DNA of 64,000 nucleotides from Pseudomonas sp. IB20 (lineage in GTDB: Bacteria; Pseudomonadota; Gammaproteobacteria; Pseudomonadales; Pseudomonadaceae). How positions within the stretch are numbered: position 1 is the first letter of the stretch; every line of letters begins with the position of its first letter. The position numbers and the translations under genes are program-made. The stretch is from contig NZ_CP046103.1 in NCBI RefSeq assembly GCF_009707325.1, forward strand, positions 1,227,810 through 1,291,809. The letters run 5' to 3'. Shown here one piece after another: positions 26,229 to 36,092 of this stretch. The notes under the pieces are model-generated. The model saw nothing but the letters and a program-made list of their open reading frames with translations. It was not told the origin of the DNA and did no database searches.

Positions 26229-26740
26229 TGAGCGAGCTTGCCGCTAAACGCGGCGCCGTCCCGGCAGCGAAAAAGGCGTTGTTCCTGGTGTTTCACATCG
26301 GCGGCGAACGGTATGCCCTCAGGGCCACGGAAGTGGCTGAGGTGCTGCCGCGCCTGCCGCTCAAGCCCATCGCCCATGCACCGGTCTGGGTGGCGGGGAT
26401 CTTTGCCCACCGTGGCGCGCTGGTGCCGGTGATCGACCTGAGCGCGCTGACCTTTGGCACGCCGGCCCAGGCCCGCACCAGCACGAGGCTGGTGTTGGTC
26501 AATTACCAGCCGCAACCCTGGGTTGAAGCACGCTGGCTGGGGCTGATCCTGGAACAAGCCACCGACACCCTGCGGTGCAGCCTTGAGGAGTTCCAGCCGT
26601 ATGGGCTGGACAATCGCGAGGCGCCGTACTTGGGGCTGGTGCGTGAAGATGCCTTGGGCTTGATGCAGTGGATTGGCGTCAACGAGTTGCTCACCGAGCC
26701 CGTGCGCGCCTTGCTGTTTTGCGCCGAGCTGAACCTATGA
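26228..26740 (+). CDS. wspB: CheW-like coupling protein WspB
   Basis: 170-residue adaptor with a CheW domain (LFLVFHIGGERYALRATEVAEVLPR..., then IAHAPVWVAGIFAHRGALVPVIDL). It joins WspA to the kinase WspE in membrane-bound signalling clusters. Its ATG overlaps the wspA stop by one base, and its stop overlaps the wspC start by four, so the genes are translationally coupled. Confidence 0.93.
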   Translation: MSELAAKRGAVPAAKKALFLVFHIGGERYALRATEVAEVLPRLPLKPIAHAPVWVAGIFAHRGALVPVIDLSALTFGTPAQARTSTRLVLVNYQPQPWVEARWLGLILEQATDTLRCSLEEFQPYGLDNREAPYLGLVREDALGLMQWIGVNELLTEPVRALLFCAELNL

Positions 26741-27999
26741 GTAATGATCCGCGCTTCTTTGCCTTCTTAAAGGAACGCATTGGTCTGGACGTCGCCTCGG
26801 TGGGCGAGGCGATCATTGAGCGCGCGGTACGCCAACGCAGCCAGGCCACGCAGGCGCAGACGCCAGAGGCTTACTGGCAGCACTTGCAAAGCTCCCAGGA
26901 TGAGCAGCAAGCGTTGATCGAAGCTGTCATCGTCCCCGAAACTTGGTTTTTTCGTTACCCCGAATCCTTTGCGACCCTGGCGCGCCTAGCCAAGGCGCGC
27001 CTGGCCGAGATCAAGCAGATGCGCGCGCTGCGTATCCTCAGCCTGCCGTGTTCCACCGGCGAAGAGCCCTACTCGATTGCCATGGCCTTGCTTGATGCCG
27101 GGTTGGCGCCGCACCAATTCAAGGTGCTGGGCCTGGATGTCAGCCCGCTGTCGGTGGAACGCGCGCGGCGCGGGGTGTATGGCAAGAATTCGTTTCGCGG
27201 CAGTGATATCGAGTTTCGCGAGCGCCACTTCACCGAAGAGGTGGAGGGTTATCGCATCGCCGACCGCGTGCGCGAGCAAGTGCGCCTGCAAGTCGGCAAC
27301 CTGCTCGACCCAGGCCTGTTGGCGAATGAGCCAAGCTACGACTTTGTGTTCTGCCGCAACCTGCTGATCTACTTTGACCAGCCGACCCAGAAGCAAGTGT
27401 TCGACGTGCTCAAGGGCCTGACCCACGAGGATGGCGTGCTGTTTATCGGCCCGGCCGAGGGCAGCCTGCTGGGGCGCCATGGCATGCGTTCGATTGGTGT
27501 GCCGCAGTCCTTTGCCTTCAGCCGGTATGTAGAACCGGTCAAGCCCGAGCCGGTGCCTGTACTGATGCCTGTATCGATTCCCGTGCCGCGCAGTGCGGTG
27601 CCGATGCCTCTCAAGCCACGCCCGTTCAGCACGCTCAGCAGCCACGTGACGCCGATCAAGGTGACGCAGACCGATGCAGGCGACCTGCTCAGCCGCATCG
27701 CCACGCTTGCCAACGAAGGCAAAAGTGCTGAAGCCCGTGCCGCGTGTGAGCAGTATTTGAGTAACCACCCGCCGGCCGCCCAGGTGTTTTACTGGCTGGG
27801 GCTGCTCAGCGATGTGGCCGGCAGCGCCCTGGAAGCCCAGGGTTATTATCGAAAAGCCTTGTACCTGGAACCGCAGCACCCGCAGGCCTTGATGCATTTG
27901 GCCGCGTTGCTCCAATCCCAGGGCGACAGTGCGGGGGCGCGCCGCTTGCAAGCGCGGGCCGCGCGTAGCGAGCGAGCTGACAGTGAGTCCAAACGATGA
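26737..27999 (+). CDS. wspC: CheR-type receptor methyltransferase WspC with TPR region
   Basis: 420-residue S-adenosylmethionine-dependent methyltransferase that methylates glutamates of WspA and thereby raises kinase activity. The CheR core has ETWFFRYPESF, the SAM site ILSLPCSTGEEPYSIAM and DFVFCRNLLIYF. A proline-rich linker at about residues 265-300 (PVKPEPVPVLMPVSIPVP) leads to a C-terminal tetratricopeptide part (VFYWLGLLSDVAGSALEAQG and what follows), a feature of WspC. The ATG overlaps the wspB TGA. Confidence 0.94.
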   Translation: MSNDPRFFAFLKERIGLDVASVGEAIIERAVRQRSQATQAQTPEAYWQHLQSSQDEQQALIEAVIVPETWFFRYPESFATLARLAKARLAEIKQMRALRILSLPCSTGEEPYSIAMALLDAGLAPHQFKVLGLDVSPLSVERARRGVYGKNSFRGSDIEFRERHFTEEVEGYRIADRVREQVRLQVGNLLDPGLLANEPSYDFVFCRNLLIYFDQPTQKQVFDVLKGLTHEDGVLFIGPAEGSLLGRHGMRSIGVPQSFAFSRYVEPVKPEPVPVLMPVSIPVPRSAVPMPLKPRPFSTLSSHVTPIKVTQTDAGDLLSRIATLANEGKSAEARAACEQYLSNHPPAAQVFYWLGLLSDVAGSALEAQGYYRKALYLEPQHPQALMHLAALLQSQGDSAGARRLQARAARSERADSESKR

Positions 28000-28697
28000 G
28001 TAGCAACGACGCGCTCGATACTGCGGGCCTGGACCTGACCCTGACCGACACCCAAGCCATCGACGACTGCTGGAACCGCATCGGCATCCATGGCGACAAG
28101 TCCTGCCCGTTACTGGCGGAGCATATCCATTGCCGTAACTGCTCGGTGTATTCCGCCGCCGCCACGCGTTTGCTCGACCGCTATGCCTTGCAGCAAGACG
28201 ACCGGCGGCCACAGGCGGCAACCGAGGACCACGGCGATGTGGTCACGCGCTCCCTGTTGATGTTTCGTCTGGGCGAGGAATGGCTGGGCATTGCCACCCG
28301 CTGCCTGGTGGAAGTGGCGCCATTGCAACCGATTCACTCGCTGCCGCACCAACGCTCGCGCGCGCTGCTCGGCGTGGCCAATGTGCGGGGCGCGCTGGTG
28401 GCGTGCCTGTCGCTGGTCGAGTTGCTGGGGCTGGACGCCACCACCGGCGGGGCCAGTGGTGGGCGCGTCATGCCGCGCATGTTGATCATCGCCGCGCAGG
28501 ACGGCCCGGTGGTGGTGCCGGTCGATGAAGTCGACGGCATCCATGCCATTGATGAGCGCACCTTGAAGGCGGCATCGGCCTCCGGCACCCAGGCCAGTGC
28601 GCGCTTTACCCAGGGCGTTTTGCAGTGGAAGGGCCGCAGCCTGCGCTGGCTGGACGAGGCGCAATTGTTGTCCGCCGTGACCCGGAGCCTCACATGA
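27996..28697 (+). CDS. wspD: CheW-like coupling protein WspD
   Basis: 233-residue second coupling protein of the Wsp system. The CheW domain occupies about residues 84-225 (MFRLGEEWLGIATRCLVEVA, LPHQRSRALLGVANVRGALVACLSL). About 80 extra N-terminal residues contain a CPLLAEHIHCRNC stretch with three cysteines and a histidine, which could bind metal. This N-terminal part is usual for WspD. Start and stop overlap those of wspC and wspE. Confidence 0.92.
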   Translation: MSSNDALDTAGLDLTLTDTQAIDDCWNRIGIHGDKSCPLLAEHIHCRNCSVYSAAATRLLDRYALQQDDRRPQAATEDHGDVVTRSLLMFRLGEEWLGIATRCLVEVAPLQPIHSLPHQRSRALLGVANVRGALVACLSLVELLGLDATTGGASGGRVMPRMLIIAAQDGPVVVPVDEVDGIHAIDERTLKAASASGTQASARFTQGVLQWKGRSLRWLDEAQLLSAVTRSLT

Positions 28698-30958
28698 CCC
28701 CCGACCAGATGCGCGATGCCTCGCTGCTGGAACTGTTCAGCCTGGAAGCCGATGCGCAGACCCAGGTATTGAGCGCCGGTTTGCTGGCCTTGGAACGCAA
28801 CCCGACCCAGGCCGACCAGTTGGAGGCGTGCATGCGCGCCGCGCACTCGCTCAAGGGCGCGGCGCGGATCGTCGGGGTGGATGCCGGGGTCAGCGTGGCC
28901 CACGTCATGGAGGACTGCCTGGTCACTGCCCAGGAAGGCCGCCTGTACCTGCAACCCGAACATATCGACGCCTTGCTGCAAGGCACCGACCTGCTGATGC
29001 GCATCGCCACGCCGGGCAATGACGTGGGCCCGGCGAATATCGAGGCGTATGTAGCGCTGATGGAGCGCCTGCTCGATCCGTCCGCCACCGTCGCTTCACC
29101 TGCGCTGCCCCCGCCGGCTGCGGCGCCTATGGTCGAAGCGCTGCCGCCCGAGCCCGAGCCGCCGGTCACCAGCGAGCCGCCGCGCCAGAACAAACACATG
29201 ACCGAAGGCGGCGAGCGCGTGCTGCGCGTCACCGCCGAGCGCTTGAACAGCCTGCTCGACCTGTCGAGTAAATCCCTGGTCGAAACCCAGCGGCTCAAGC
29301 CGTACCTGGCGAGCATGCAGCGCCTCAAGCGTATTCAAAACAACAGCGCCCGCGCCTTGGACACCCTCGATGGCCACCTCAAGGCTGTGGTGTTGAACCT
29401 CGAAGCCCAGGAAGCCCTGGCTGACACCCGTCGCCTGCTCAGCGAAGCCCAGGCGTTGCTGGCGGAAAAAACCGCCGAGCTGGACGAGTTCGGCTGGCAG
29501 GCCGGGCAGCGCGCCCAAGTGCTGTACGACACCGCGCTGGCCTGCCGCATGCGCCCGTTTGCCGATGTGTTGGCCGGGCAGGTGCGTATGGTCCGCGATC
29601 TGGGCCGCAGCCTGGGCAAGCGGGTGCGCCTGGAGATCGAGGGCGAAAAGACCCAGGTCGACCGCGATGTGCTGGAAAAACTCGAAGCGCCGCTCACCCA
29701 CTTGCTGCGTAATGCCGTCGACCACGGCATCGAAATGCCTGAGCAGCGCCTGCTGGCGGGCAAGCCGGCCGAAGGCTTGATCCGCCTGCGCGCCTCGCAC
29801 CAGGCGGGTTTGCTGGTGCTGGAATTGAGCGATGACGGCAATGGCGTCGACCTGGAGCGCCTGCGCGGCACCATCGTCGACCGGCATTTGTCACCGCTGG
29901 AAACCGCCCTGCGCCTGAGCGAAGAGGAGCTGCTGACGTTCCTGTTCCTGCCGGGTTTCAGCCTGCGCGACAAGGTCACCGAAGTGTCCGGCCGTGGTGT
30001 TGGCCTGGACGCGGTGCAACATATGGTCCGCCAACTGCGCGGCGCGGTGGTGCTGGAGCAGACGGCGGGGCAGGGCAGCCGCTTCCACCTCGAGGTGCCG
30101 TTGACCCTCTCGGTGGTGCGCAGCCTGGTGGTGGAAGTCGGCGAAGAAGCCTACGCGTTCCCGTTGGCGCACATCGAACGCATGTGCGACCTGGCGCCCG
30201 ATGACATTGTGCAGTTGGAGGGGCGCCAGCATTTCTGGCACGAAGGCCGCCACGTCGGCCTGGTCGCCGCCAGCCAGTTGTTGCAGCGCCCGGCCGGGCA
30301 GAGCAACGAAGAAACCCTGAAAGTTGTGGTGATCCGCGAGCGCGATGCGATCTATGGCATTGCGGTGGAGCGGTTTATCGGCGAGCGCACCTTGGTGGTG
30401 TTGCCGCTGGATGATCGCCTGGGCAAGGTCCAGGATATTTCCGCCGGTGCGTTGCTCGACGACGGCTCGGTGGTATTGATCGTCGATGTCGAAGACATGC
30501 TGCGCTCGGTGGACAAACTACTCAATACCGGCCGCCTTGAGCGCATCGCCCGGCGCAGCCAGCAGGCCGCCGAAGCGCCGCGCAAACGCGTGTTGGTGGT
30601 GGATGATTCGCTCACCGTGCGTGAGTTGCAGCGCAAATTGTTACTTAACCGTGGTTACGAAGTGGCCGTCGCTGTCGATGGCATGGATGGCTGGAACGCC
30701 TTGCGCTCCGAAGACTTCGACCTGCTCATCACTGACATTGATATGCCTCGTATGGACGGTATTGAATTGGTCACACTCTTGCGTCGTGATAGTCGCCTGC
30801 AATCGTTGCCGGTGATGGTGGTGTCGTACAAGGATCGCGAAGAAGACCGACGTCGTGGACTGGACGCTGGGGCCGACTATTATTTAGCTAAAGCCAGTTT
30901 CCATGACGACGCCTTGCTGGACGCCGTGGTGGAACTGATCGGAGGCGCCCGGGCATGA
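28694..30958 (+). CDS. wspE: Hybrid histidine kinase/response regulator WspE (CheA-type)
   Basis: 754-residue CheA-like kinase fused to a receiver. The HPt domain comes first, with the phosphorylatable histidine at residue 51 (AAHSLKGAARIVG). Then come a proline-rich linker, a dimerisation helix pair, the HATPase domain (LLRNAVDHGIEMP, then SDDGNGVDL and GRGVGLDAV), a CheW-like domain and a C-terminal receiver (VLVVDDSLTV; phosphoacceptor in LLITDIDMPRMDG). The kinase passes phosphate to WspR (output) and WspF (adaptation). Spontaneous gain-of-function changes in this gene are a known source of wrinkly-spreader mutants; the sequence here shows no obvious truncation. Confidence 0.95.
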   Translation: MTPDQMRDASLLELFSLEADAQTQVLSAGLLALERNPTQADQLEACMRAAHSLKGAARIVGVDAGVSVAHVMEDCLVTAQEGRLYLQPEHIDALLQGTDLLMRIATPGNDVGPANIEAYVALMERLLDPSATVASPALPPPAAAPMVEALPPEPEPPVTSEPPRQNKHMTEGGERVLRVTAERLNSLLDLSSKSLVETQRLKPYLASMQRLKRIQNNSARALDTLDGHLKAVVLNLEAQEALADTRRLLSEAQALLAEKTAELDEFGWQAGQRAQVLYDTALACRMRPFADVLAGQVRMVRDLGRSLGKRVRLEIEGEKTQVDRDVLEKLEAPLTHLLRNAVDHGIEMPEQRLLAGKPAEGLIRLRASHQAGLLVLELSDDGNGVDLERLRGTIVDRHLSPLETALRLSEEELLTFLFLPGFSLRDKVTEVSGRGVGLDAVQHMVRQLRGAVVLEQTAGQGSRFHLEVPLTLSVVRSLVVEVGEEAYAFPLAHIERMCDLAPDDIVQLEGRQHFWHEGRHVGLVAASQLLQRPAGQSNEETLKVVVIRERDAIYGIAVERFIGERTLVVLPLDDRLGKVQDISAGALLDDGSVVLIVDVEDMLRSVDKLLNTGRLERIARRSQQAAEAPRKRVLVVDDSLTVRELQRKLLLNRGYEVAVAVDGMDGWNALRSEDFDLLITDIDMPRMDGIELVTLLRRDSRLQSLPVMVVSYKDREEDRRRGLDAGADYYLAKASFHDDALLDAVVELIGGARA

Positions 30959-31965
30959 GGATTGCGATCGTCAATGACATGCCCATGGCGGTGGAGGCGT
31001 TGCGCCGTGCCTTGAGTTTCGAGCCCGCGCACCAAGTGGTGTGGGTGGCCGGCAATGGCCAGGAAGCGGTGCAGCGTTGCGCCGAGCTGACCCCGGACTT
31101 GATCCTGATGGACCTGATCATGCCGGTGATGGATGGCGTGGAAGCCACCCGGCAGATCATGGCGCAGACCCCGTGCCCGATTGTGATCGTCACCGTGGAC
31201 CGCCAGGCCAATGTCAGCCGGGTGTTCGAAGCCATGGGCCATGGCGCCCTGGACGTGGTGGATACGCCGGCGCTGGGCGTGGGCAATGCCAAGGATGCGG
31301 CGGCGCCGTTGCTGCGCAAGATCCTCAATATTGGCTGGCTGGTCGGCCAGCGTGGCAGCCGGGTACGCACCGAAACCGCGCCGCAGCGCAGCACCGGCAA
31401 GCGCCAAAGCCTGGTGGCGATTGGTTCGTCGGCCGGCGGGCCGGCTGCCCTGGAAACCCTGCTCAAGGGGTTGCCCCGGGACTTTTGCGCGGCCATCGTG
31501 CTGGTGCAACATGTGGACCAGGTGTTCGCCGCCGGCATGGCTGAATGGCTGAGCAGCGCGTCAGGCCTGCCGGTGCGCCTGGCGCGGGAGGGCGAACCGC
31601 CACAAAGTGGCGTGGTCCTGCTGGCCGGCACCAACCACCACATTCGCTTGTTGAAAAACGGCACGCTAGCCTATACCGCAGAGCCGGTGAACGAGATTTA
31701 CCGGCCTTCCATTGATGTATTTTTTGAAAGCGTCGCCAGCCATTGGAACGGCGATGCTGTCGGCGTATTGCTGACCGGCATGGGGCGCGACGGTGCCCAG
31801 GGGCTCAAATTGCTGCGTGAACAAGGATATTTGACCATCGCCCAAGATCAGCAGAGCTCGGCGGTGTATGGCATGCCCAAAGCGGCGGCGGCAATTGATG
31901 CCGCTGTTGAAATTCGCCCACTGGACAGAATTGCGCCCCGATTGCTGGAGGTCTTTGCAAAATGA
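30955..31965 (+). CDS. wspF: CheB-type methylesterase WspF
   Basis: 336-residue receptor methylesterase with an N-terminal receiver (aspartate 53 in LILMDLIMPVMDG) and a C-terminal CheB domain with the serine in AIGSSAGGPAAL (about 158-159), a histidine in LVQHVDQ and an aspartate in LTGMGRDGAQG. It removes methyl groups from WspA and is the negative regulator of the pathway, so loss-of-function mutations activate WspR. The gene looks intact. The ATG overlaps the wspE stop by four bases. Confidence 0.95.
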   Translation: MRIAIVNDMPMAVEALRRALSFEPAHQVVWVAGNGQEAVQRCAELTPDLILMDLIMPVMDGVEATRQIMAQTPCPIVIVTVDRQANVSRVFEAMGHGALDVVDTPALGVGNAKDAAAPLLRKILNIGWLVGQRGSRVRTETAPQRSTGKRQSLVAIGSSAGGPAALETLLKGLPRDFCAAIVLVQHVDQVFAAGMAEWLSSASGLPVRLAREGEPPQSGVVLLAGTNHHIRLLKNGTLAYTAEPVNEIYRPSIDVFFESVASHWNGDAVGVLLTGMGRDGAQGLKLLREQGYLTIAQDQQSSAVYGMPKAAAAIDAAVEIRPLDRIAPRLLEVFAK

Positions 31966-32017
31966 TCAAAACCTCCCGCAGTGCCGGCTTGCAGGAAAGT
32001 AATTCAGGTGACTGCAC

Positions 32018-33019
32018 ATGAGTGATTTACAGATCGACGGCATCAAAACCGACGAAAATGCCGCCATGGTGTTGCTGGTCGACGACCAAGCCATGATCGG
32101 TGAAGCCGTGCGGCGTGGCCTGGCCCATGAAGAAAACATCGACTTCCACTTCTGCGCCGACCCCCATCAGGCGATTGCCCAGGCGATTCGCATCAAGCCC
32201 ACGGTGATCCTGCAAGACTTGGTCATGCCCGGGCTCGACGGCCTGACGCTGGTGCGTGAATACCGCAACCATCCGGCCACGGCGAATATCCCAATCATCG
32301 TGCTTTCGACCAAGGAGGACCCGCTGATCAAGAGCGCGGCGTTCTCGGCGGGCGCCAATGATTACTTGGTCAAACTGCCGGACAACATCGAGCTGGTCGC
32401 GCGCATTCGCTATCACTCGCGCTCCTACATGACCCTGTTGCAGCGGGACGCGGCGTATCGGGCGCTGCGGGTCAGCCAGCAGCAGCTGTTGGACACCAAC
32501 TTGGTGCTGCAACGGTTGATGAACTCCGACGGCCTTACTGGGTTGTCCAACCGCCGCCACTTCGACGAATACCTGGAGCTGGAATGGCGCCGTGCCATGC
32601 GTGACCAGACCCAACTGTCGTTGCTGATGATCGATGTGGACTTCTTCAAGACCTACAACGACAGCTTCGGCCATGTCGAGGGCGATGAAGCCCTGCGTAA
32701 AGTCGCGGCGACCATTCGCGAAGCCAGCAGTCGCCCCTCGGATTTACCGGCGCGTTACGGCGGTGAAGAGTTTGCGCTGGTGTTGCCCAATACCTCGCCG
32801 GGCGGTGCGCGGCTGGTGGCCGAAAAGCTGCGCATGGCGGTGGCGGCGCTGAAAATCCCGCACATTGCCCCGGCAGAAGGCGCGAGCCTGACCATCAGCA
32901 TCGGTTTGTCGACGATGACGCCGCAGCAGAGCAGCGATTGCCGGCTGTTGATCATGGCGGCAGATAAGGGCTTGTACACGGCTAAGCATAATGGGCGCAA
33001 TCAGGTCGGTATCGAGTGA
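32018..33019 (+). CDS. wspR: Diguanylate cyclase response regulator WspR
   Basis: 333-residue output protein of the Wsp pathway that makes cyclic di-GMP. The receiver has its phosphoacceptor at aspartate 67 ([13 protein letters not shown]). A helical linker follows, then a GGDEF domain with the active-site motif GGEEF at 248-252 and the inhibitory I-site RPSD at 239-242, so product feedback should operate. Cyclic di-GMP raises cellulose and biofilm formation. It lies 52 bases after wspF, the only sizeable gap in the operon, and has its own ribosome binding site. Confidence 0.96.
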   Translation: MSDLQIDGIKTDENAAMVLLVDDQAMIGEAVRRGLAHEENIDFHFCADPHQAIAQAIRIKPTVILQDLVMPGLDGLTLVREYRNHPATANIPIIVLSTKEDPLIKSAAFSAGANDYLVKLPDNIELVARIRYHSRSYMTLLQRDAAYRALRVSQQQLLDTNLVLQRLMNSDGLTGLSNRRHFDEYLELEWRRAMRDQTQLSLLMIDVDFFKTYNDSFGHVEGDEALRKVAATIREASSRPSDLPARYGGEEFALVLPNTSPGGARLVAEKLRMAVAALKIPHIAPAEGASLTISIGLSTMTPQQSSDCRLLIMAADKGLYTAKHNGRNQVGIE

Positions 33020-33040
33020 TTCAGAACGACGCTGATCCTC

Positions 33041-33129
33041 TGTGGGAGCTGGCTTGCCTGCGATAGCGGCCTGTCAGTTATCACCTCCGTATCTGATACA
33101 CCGCAATCGCAGGCAAGCCAGCTCCCACA
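33041..33129. repeat. REP pair after wspR
   Basis: TGTGGGAGCTGGCTTGCCTG and its inverse complement CAGGCAAGCCAGCTCCCACA enclose about 45 bases. It lies 21 bases after the wspR stop and may serve as a transcript end. Confidence 0.9.
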
Positions 33130-33253
33130 TTTGATCGCAATCGTTCTTGAGATCGGGCATATACCCGCCTTTTCGCCAAGCGGGCTGCCGTTAGCCCCGG
33201 TTTGTCGTTATACTCGTCGGCTTTCAAAAGTTCGCCAACGAGTGCTGCCCGCC

Positions 33254-34349
33254 ATGGAAATCAACCCGATCCTTAACACCATCAAGGACCTGTCCGAGCG
33301 CTCCGAAACTATTCGGGGGTATCTTTGACTACGATCAAAAGCATGAGCGTCTGACCGAAGTCAATCGCGAGCTTGAAGATCCGGCTGTCTGGAACAAACC
33401 TGAATACGCCCAGGAACTGGGCCGCGAGCGCGCTGCGCTGGCGCAGATCGTCGATACCCTCGACGAGTTGAACACCGGTCTGGGCGATTGCCGCGACCTG
33501 CTGGACATGGCCGTCGAAGAAGATGACGAAGGCGCAGTGGGCGATGTCGTCGCCGAGCTGGCCCGTCTCGAGGAAAACCTCGCCAAGCTTGAATTCCGCC
33601 GCATGTTCAGCCACGAAATGGACCCGAACAACGCCTACCTGGACATCCAGGCCGGCTCCGGCGGTACCGAAGCCCAGGACTGGGCCAACATTCTGTTGCG
33701 CATGTACCTGCGCTGGGCTGACAAACGCGGCTTTGACGCTACCATCATGGAGCTGTCGGCCGGTGAAGTCGCCGGTATCAAAGGCGCCACCGTGCACATC
33801 AAGGGTGAATACGCCTTTGGTTGGTTGCGGACCGAGATCGGCGTGCACCGCCTGGTGCGCAAGAGCCCGTTCGACTCCGGCAACCGTCGCCACACCTCAT
33901 TCTGCGCCGTGTTCGTCTCGCCCGAGATCGACGATAAGGTGGAAATCGAGATCAACCCGGCTGACCTGCGGATCGACACCTACCGCTCCTCCGGTGCCGG
34001 TGGCCAGCACGTAAACACCACCGACTCGGCCGTACGTATTACCCACGTACCGACCAACACCGTGGTCAGCTGCCAGAACGAACGTTCCCAGCACGCGAAC
34101 AAGGACACCGCCATGAAAATGCTGCGGGCCAAGTTGTACGAGCAGGAAATGCAGAAGCGCAATGCCGCTTCCCAGGCGCTGGAAGACACCAAGTCGGATA
34201 TCGGCTGGGGTCACCAGATCCGTTCGTATGTGCTCGATGCGTCGCGGATCAAGGATCTGCGCACTAACATCGAACGCAGCGACTGCGACAAGGTGCTCGA
34301 CGGTGATATCGACGAATACCTGGAAGCCAGCCTGAAATCGGGGCTTTAA
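33254..34349 (+). CDS. prfB: Peptide chain release factor 2 (programmed +1 frameshift)
   Basis: Class I release factor recognising UAA and UGA, 364 residues after frameshifting. The first 24 codons end at an in-frame TGA (33326-33328); the ribosome slips +1 at CTT-TGA and continues DYDQKHERL to 34349. The main part contains the SPF codon-recognition tripeptide ([16 protein letters not shown]) and the catalytic GGQ loop ([19 protein letters not shown]). The coordinates span the frameshift; reading is not continuous in one frame. It is followed by lysS as in many proteobacteria. Confidence 0.97.
33315..33329 (+). promoter_or_regulatory. prfB autoregulatory frameshift site
   Basis: The GGGGG tract acts as an internal Shine-Dalgarno, three bases before the slippery CTT codon and the TGA stop followed by C (GGGGGTATCTTTGAC). 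This is the conserved arrangement by which low RF2 levels favour the shift and so restore RF2 synthesis. Confidence 0.95.
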
Positions 34350-34427
34350 AGACTGTGTAGAGCCGGCTTGCCGGCGATCCCCGGCCTACGCCTGGGGCAA
34401 CGAACCTGTGATGGAATTTCAAAAGAC

Positions 34428-35930
34428 ATGAGCGACCAACAACTCGACCCGCAAGCCCTGCAACAGGAAGAAAACTCCCTGATCGCCCTGCGCAAGGAAA
34501 AGCTTGCCGCCGAGCGCGCCAAGGGCAATGCCTTCCCGAACGACTTCCGCCGTGACAACTACTGCGATGCCTTGCAGAAACAGTACGCGGACAAGACCAA
34601 GGAAGAGCTGGCAGAGGCTGCAATCCCGGTCAAGGTGGCAGGTCGCATCATGCTCAACCGTGGCTCGTTCATGGTGATCCAGGACATGACCGGTCGCATT
34701 CAGGTTTACGTCAACCGTAAAACCCTGTCTGAAGAAACCCTGGCCTCGGTGAAAACCTGGGACATGGGCGACATCATTGCAGCCGAAGGCACCCTGGCGC
34801 GTTCCGGCAAGGGCGACCTGTATGTTGAAATGACCACCGTACGCTTGCTGACCAAGTCGCTGCGCCCGCTGCCGGACAAGCACCACGGCCTGACCGACAC
34901 CGAACAGCGCTATCGCCAGCGCTACGTTGACCTGATCGTCAACGAAGAAGTGCGTCAGACCTTCCGTGTGCGTTCGCAGGTTATCGCGCACATCCGCAGC
35001 TTCCTGATGCAGCGTGACTTCCTGGAAGTGGAAACCCCGATGCTGCAAACCATCCCCGGTGGTGCCGCAGCCAAGCCATTCGAAACCCACCATAACGCGC
35101 TGGACATGGAAATGTTCCTGCGTATCGCGCCTGAGCTATATCTCAAGCGCCTCGTTGTTGGCGGCTTCGAAAAGGTCTTCGAGATCAACCGCAACTTCCG
35201 TAACGAAGGCGTCTCGACCCGTCACAACCCAGAATTCACCATGTTGGAGTTCTACCAGGCTTACGCCGACTACGAAGACAACATGGACCTGACCGAAGAA
35301 CTGTTCCGCGAACTGGCGCAGCTGGTTCTGGGCAGCACCGACGTGCCGTACGGCGACAAGGTGTTCCACTTCGGCGAGCCGTTCGTGCGTCTGTCGGTGT
35401 TTGATTCGATCCTCAAGTACAACCCTGAGTTGACCGCTGACGACCTGACCGACATCGACAAGGCCCGCGCCATCGCCAAGAAAGCCGGCGCCAAGGTGCT
35501 GGGCTTCGAAGGCCTGGGCAAACTGCAGGTGATGATTTTCGAAGAACTGGTGGAGCATAAGCTGGAACAGCCGCACTTCATTACCCAGTACCCGTTCGAA
35601 GTGTCGCCGCTGGCCCGTCGCAACGACGACAACCCGAACGTCACTGACCGTTTCGAGCTGTTCATCGGCGGGCGCGAAATCGCCAACGCTTACTCCGAGC
35701 TTAACGACGCGGAAGATCAGGCCGAGCGCTTCATGGCCCAGGTGGCCGACAAGGATGCCGGCGACGACGAAGCCATGCACTACGACGCCGACTTCGTTCG
35801 CGCCTTGGAATACGGCATGCCGCCGACTGCCGGTGAAGGGATCGGCATCGACCGGTTGGTGATGCTCTTGACCAACTCGCCGTCGATCCGCGACGTGATC
35901 TTGTTCCCGCACATGCGGCCACAAGCGTAA
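34428..35930 (+). CDS. lysS: Lysyl-tRNA synthetase (class II)
   Basis: 500-residue enzyme that charges tRNA-Lys. The N-terminal OB-fold anticodon-binding domain ([20 protein letters not shown]) is followed by the class II catalytic core: motif 1 around [21 protein letters not shown], motif 2 [18 protein letters not shown] and motif 3 [20 protein letters not shown]. Length is standard. The ATG follows prfB by 78 bases. Confidence 0.97.
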   Translation: MSDQQLDPQALQQEENSLIALRKEKLAAERAKGNAFPNDFRRDNYCDALQKQYADKTKEELAEAAIPVKVAGRIMLNRGSFMVIQDMTGRIQVYVNRKTLSEETLASVKTWDMGDIIAAEGTLARSGKGDLYVEMTTVRLLTKSLRPLPDKHHGLTDTEQRYRQRYVDLIVNEEVRQTFRVRSQVIAHIRSFLMQRDFLEVETPMLQTIPGGAAAKPFETHHNALDMEMFLRIAPELYLKRLVVGGFEKVFEINRNFRNEGVSTRHNPEFTMLEFYQAYADYEDNMDLTEELFRELAQLVLGSTDVPYGDKVFHFGEPFVRLSVFDSILKYNPELTADDLTDIDKARAIAKKAGAKVLGFEGLGKLQVMIFEELVEHKLEQPHFITQYPFEVSPLARRNDDNPNVTDRFELFIGGREIANAYSELNDAEDQAERFMAQVADKDAGDDEAMHYDADFVRALEYGMPPTAGEGIGIDRLVMLLTNSPSIRDVILFPHMRPQA

Positions 35931-35945
35931 CCGTAGCGAAACCCG

Positions 35946-35974
35946 AAGCCGCCTTTTATAAGGCGGCTTTTTTA
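35946..35974 (+). terminator. Terminator of the prfB-lysS operon
   Basis: AAGCCGCCTT/AAGGCGGCTT stem with a TATA-type loop, followed by six T, starting 16 bases after the lysS stop. Confidence 0.93.
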
Positions 35975-36023
35975 TGTGGCGTATTCAGCCGTCAAGAGAA
36001 CGGCGCCAGGTAATCGGTGATCG

Positions 36024-36069
36024 TTCCCACGCTCTGCGTGGGAAGGCATCCCGTGACGCTCTGCGTCAC
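36024..36069. repeat. Two consecutive hairpins with identical TCT loops
   Basis: TTCCCACGC-TCT-GCGTGGGAA (36024-36044) is followed nine bases later by GTGACGC-TCT-GCGTCAC (36053-36069). Both stems are perfect and share the GC-TCT-GC top. The unit resembles a dispersed fluorescens-group intergenic repeat. It ends 23 bases before the TetR-like gene's original ATG. Confidence 0.85.
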
Positions 36070-36092
36070 AAGTAAGGACCGTGAACCGCGTA

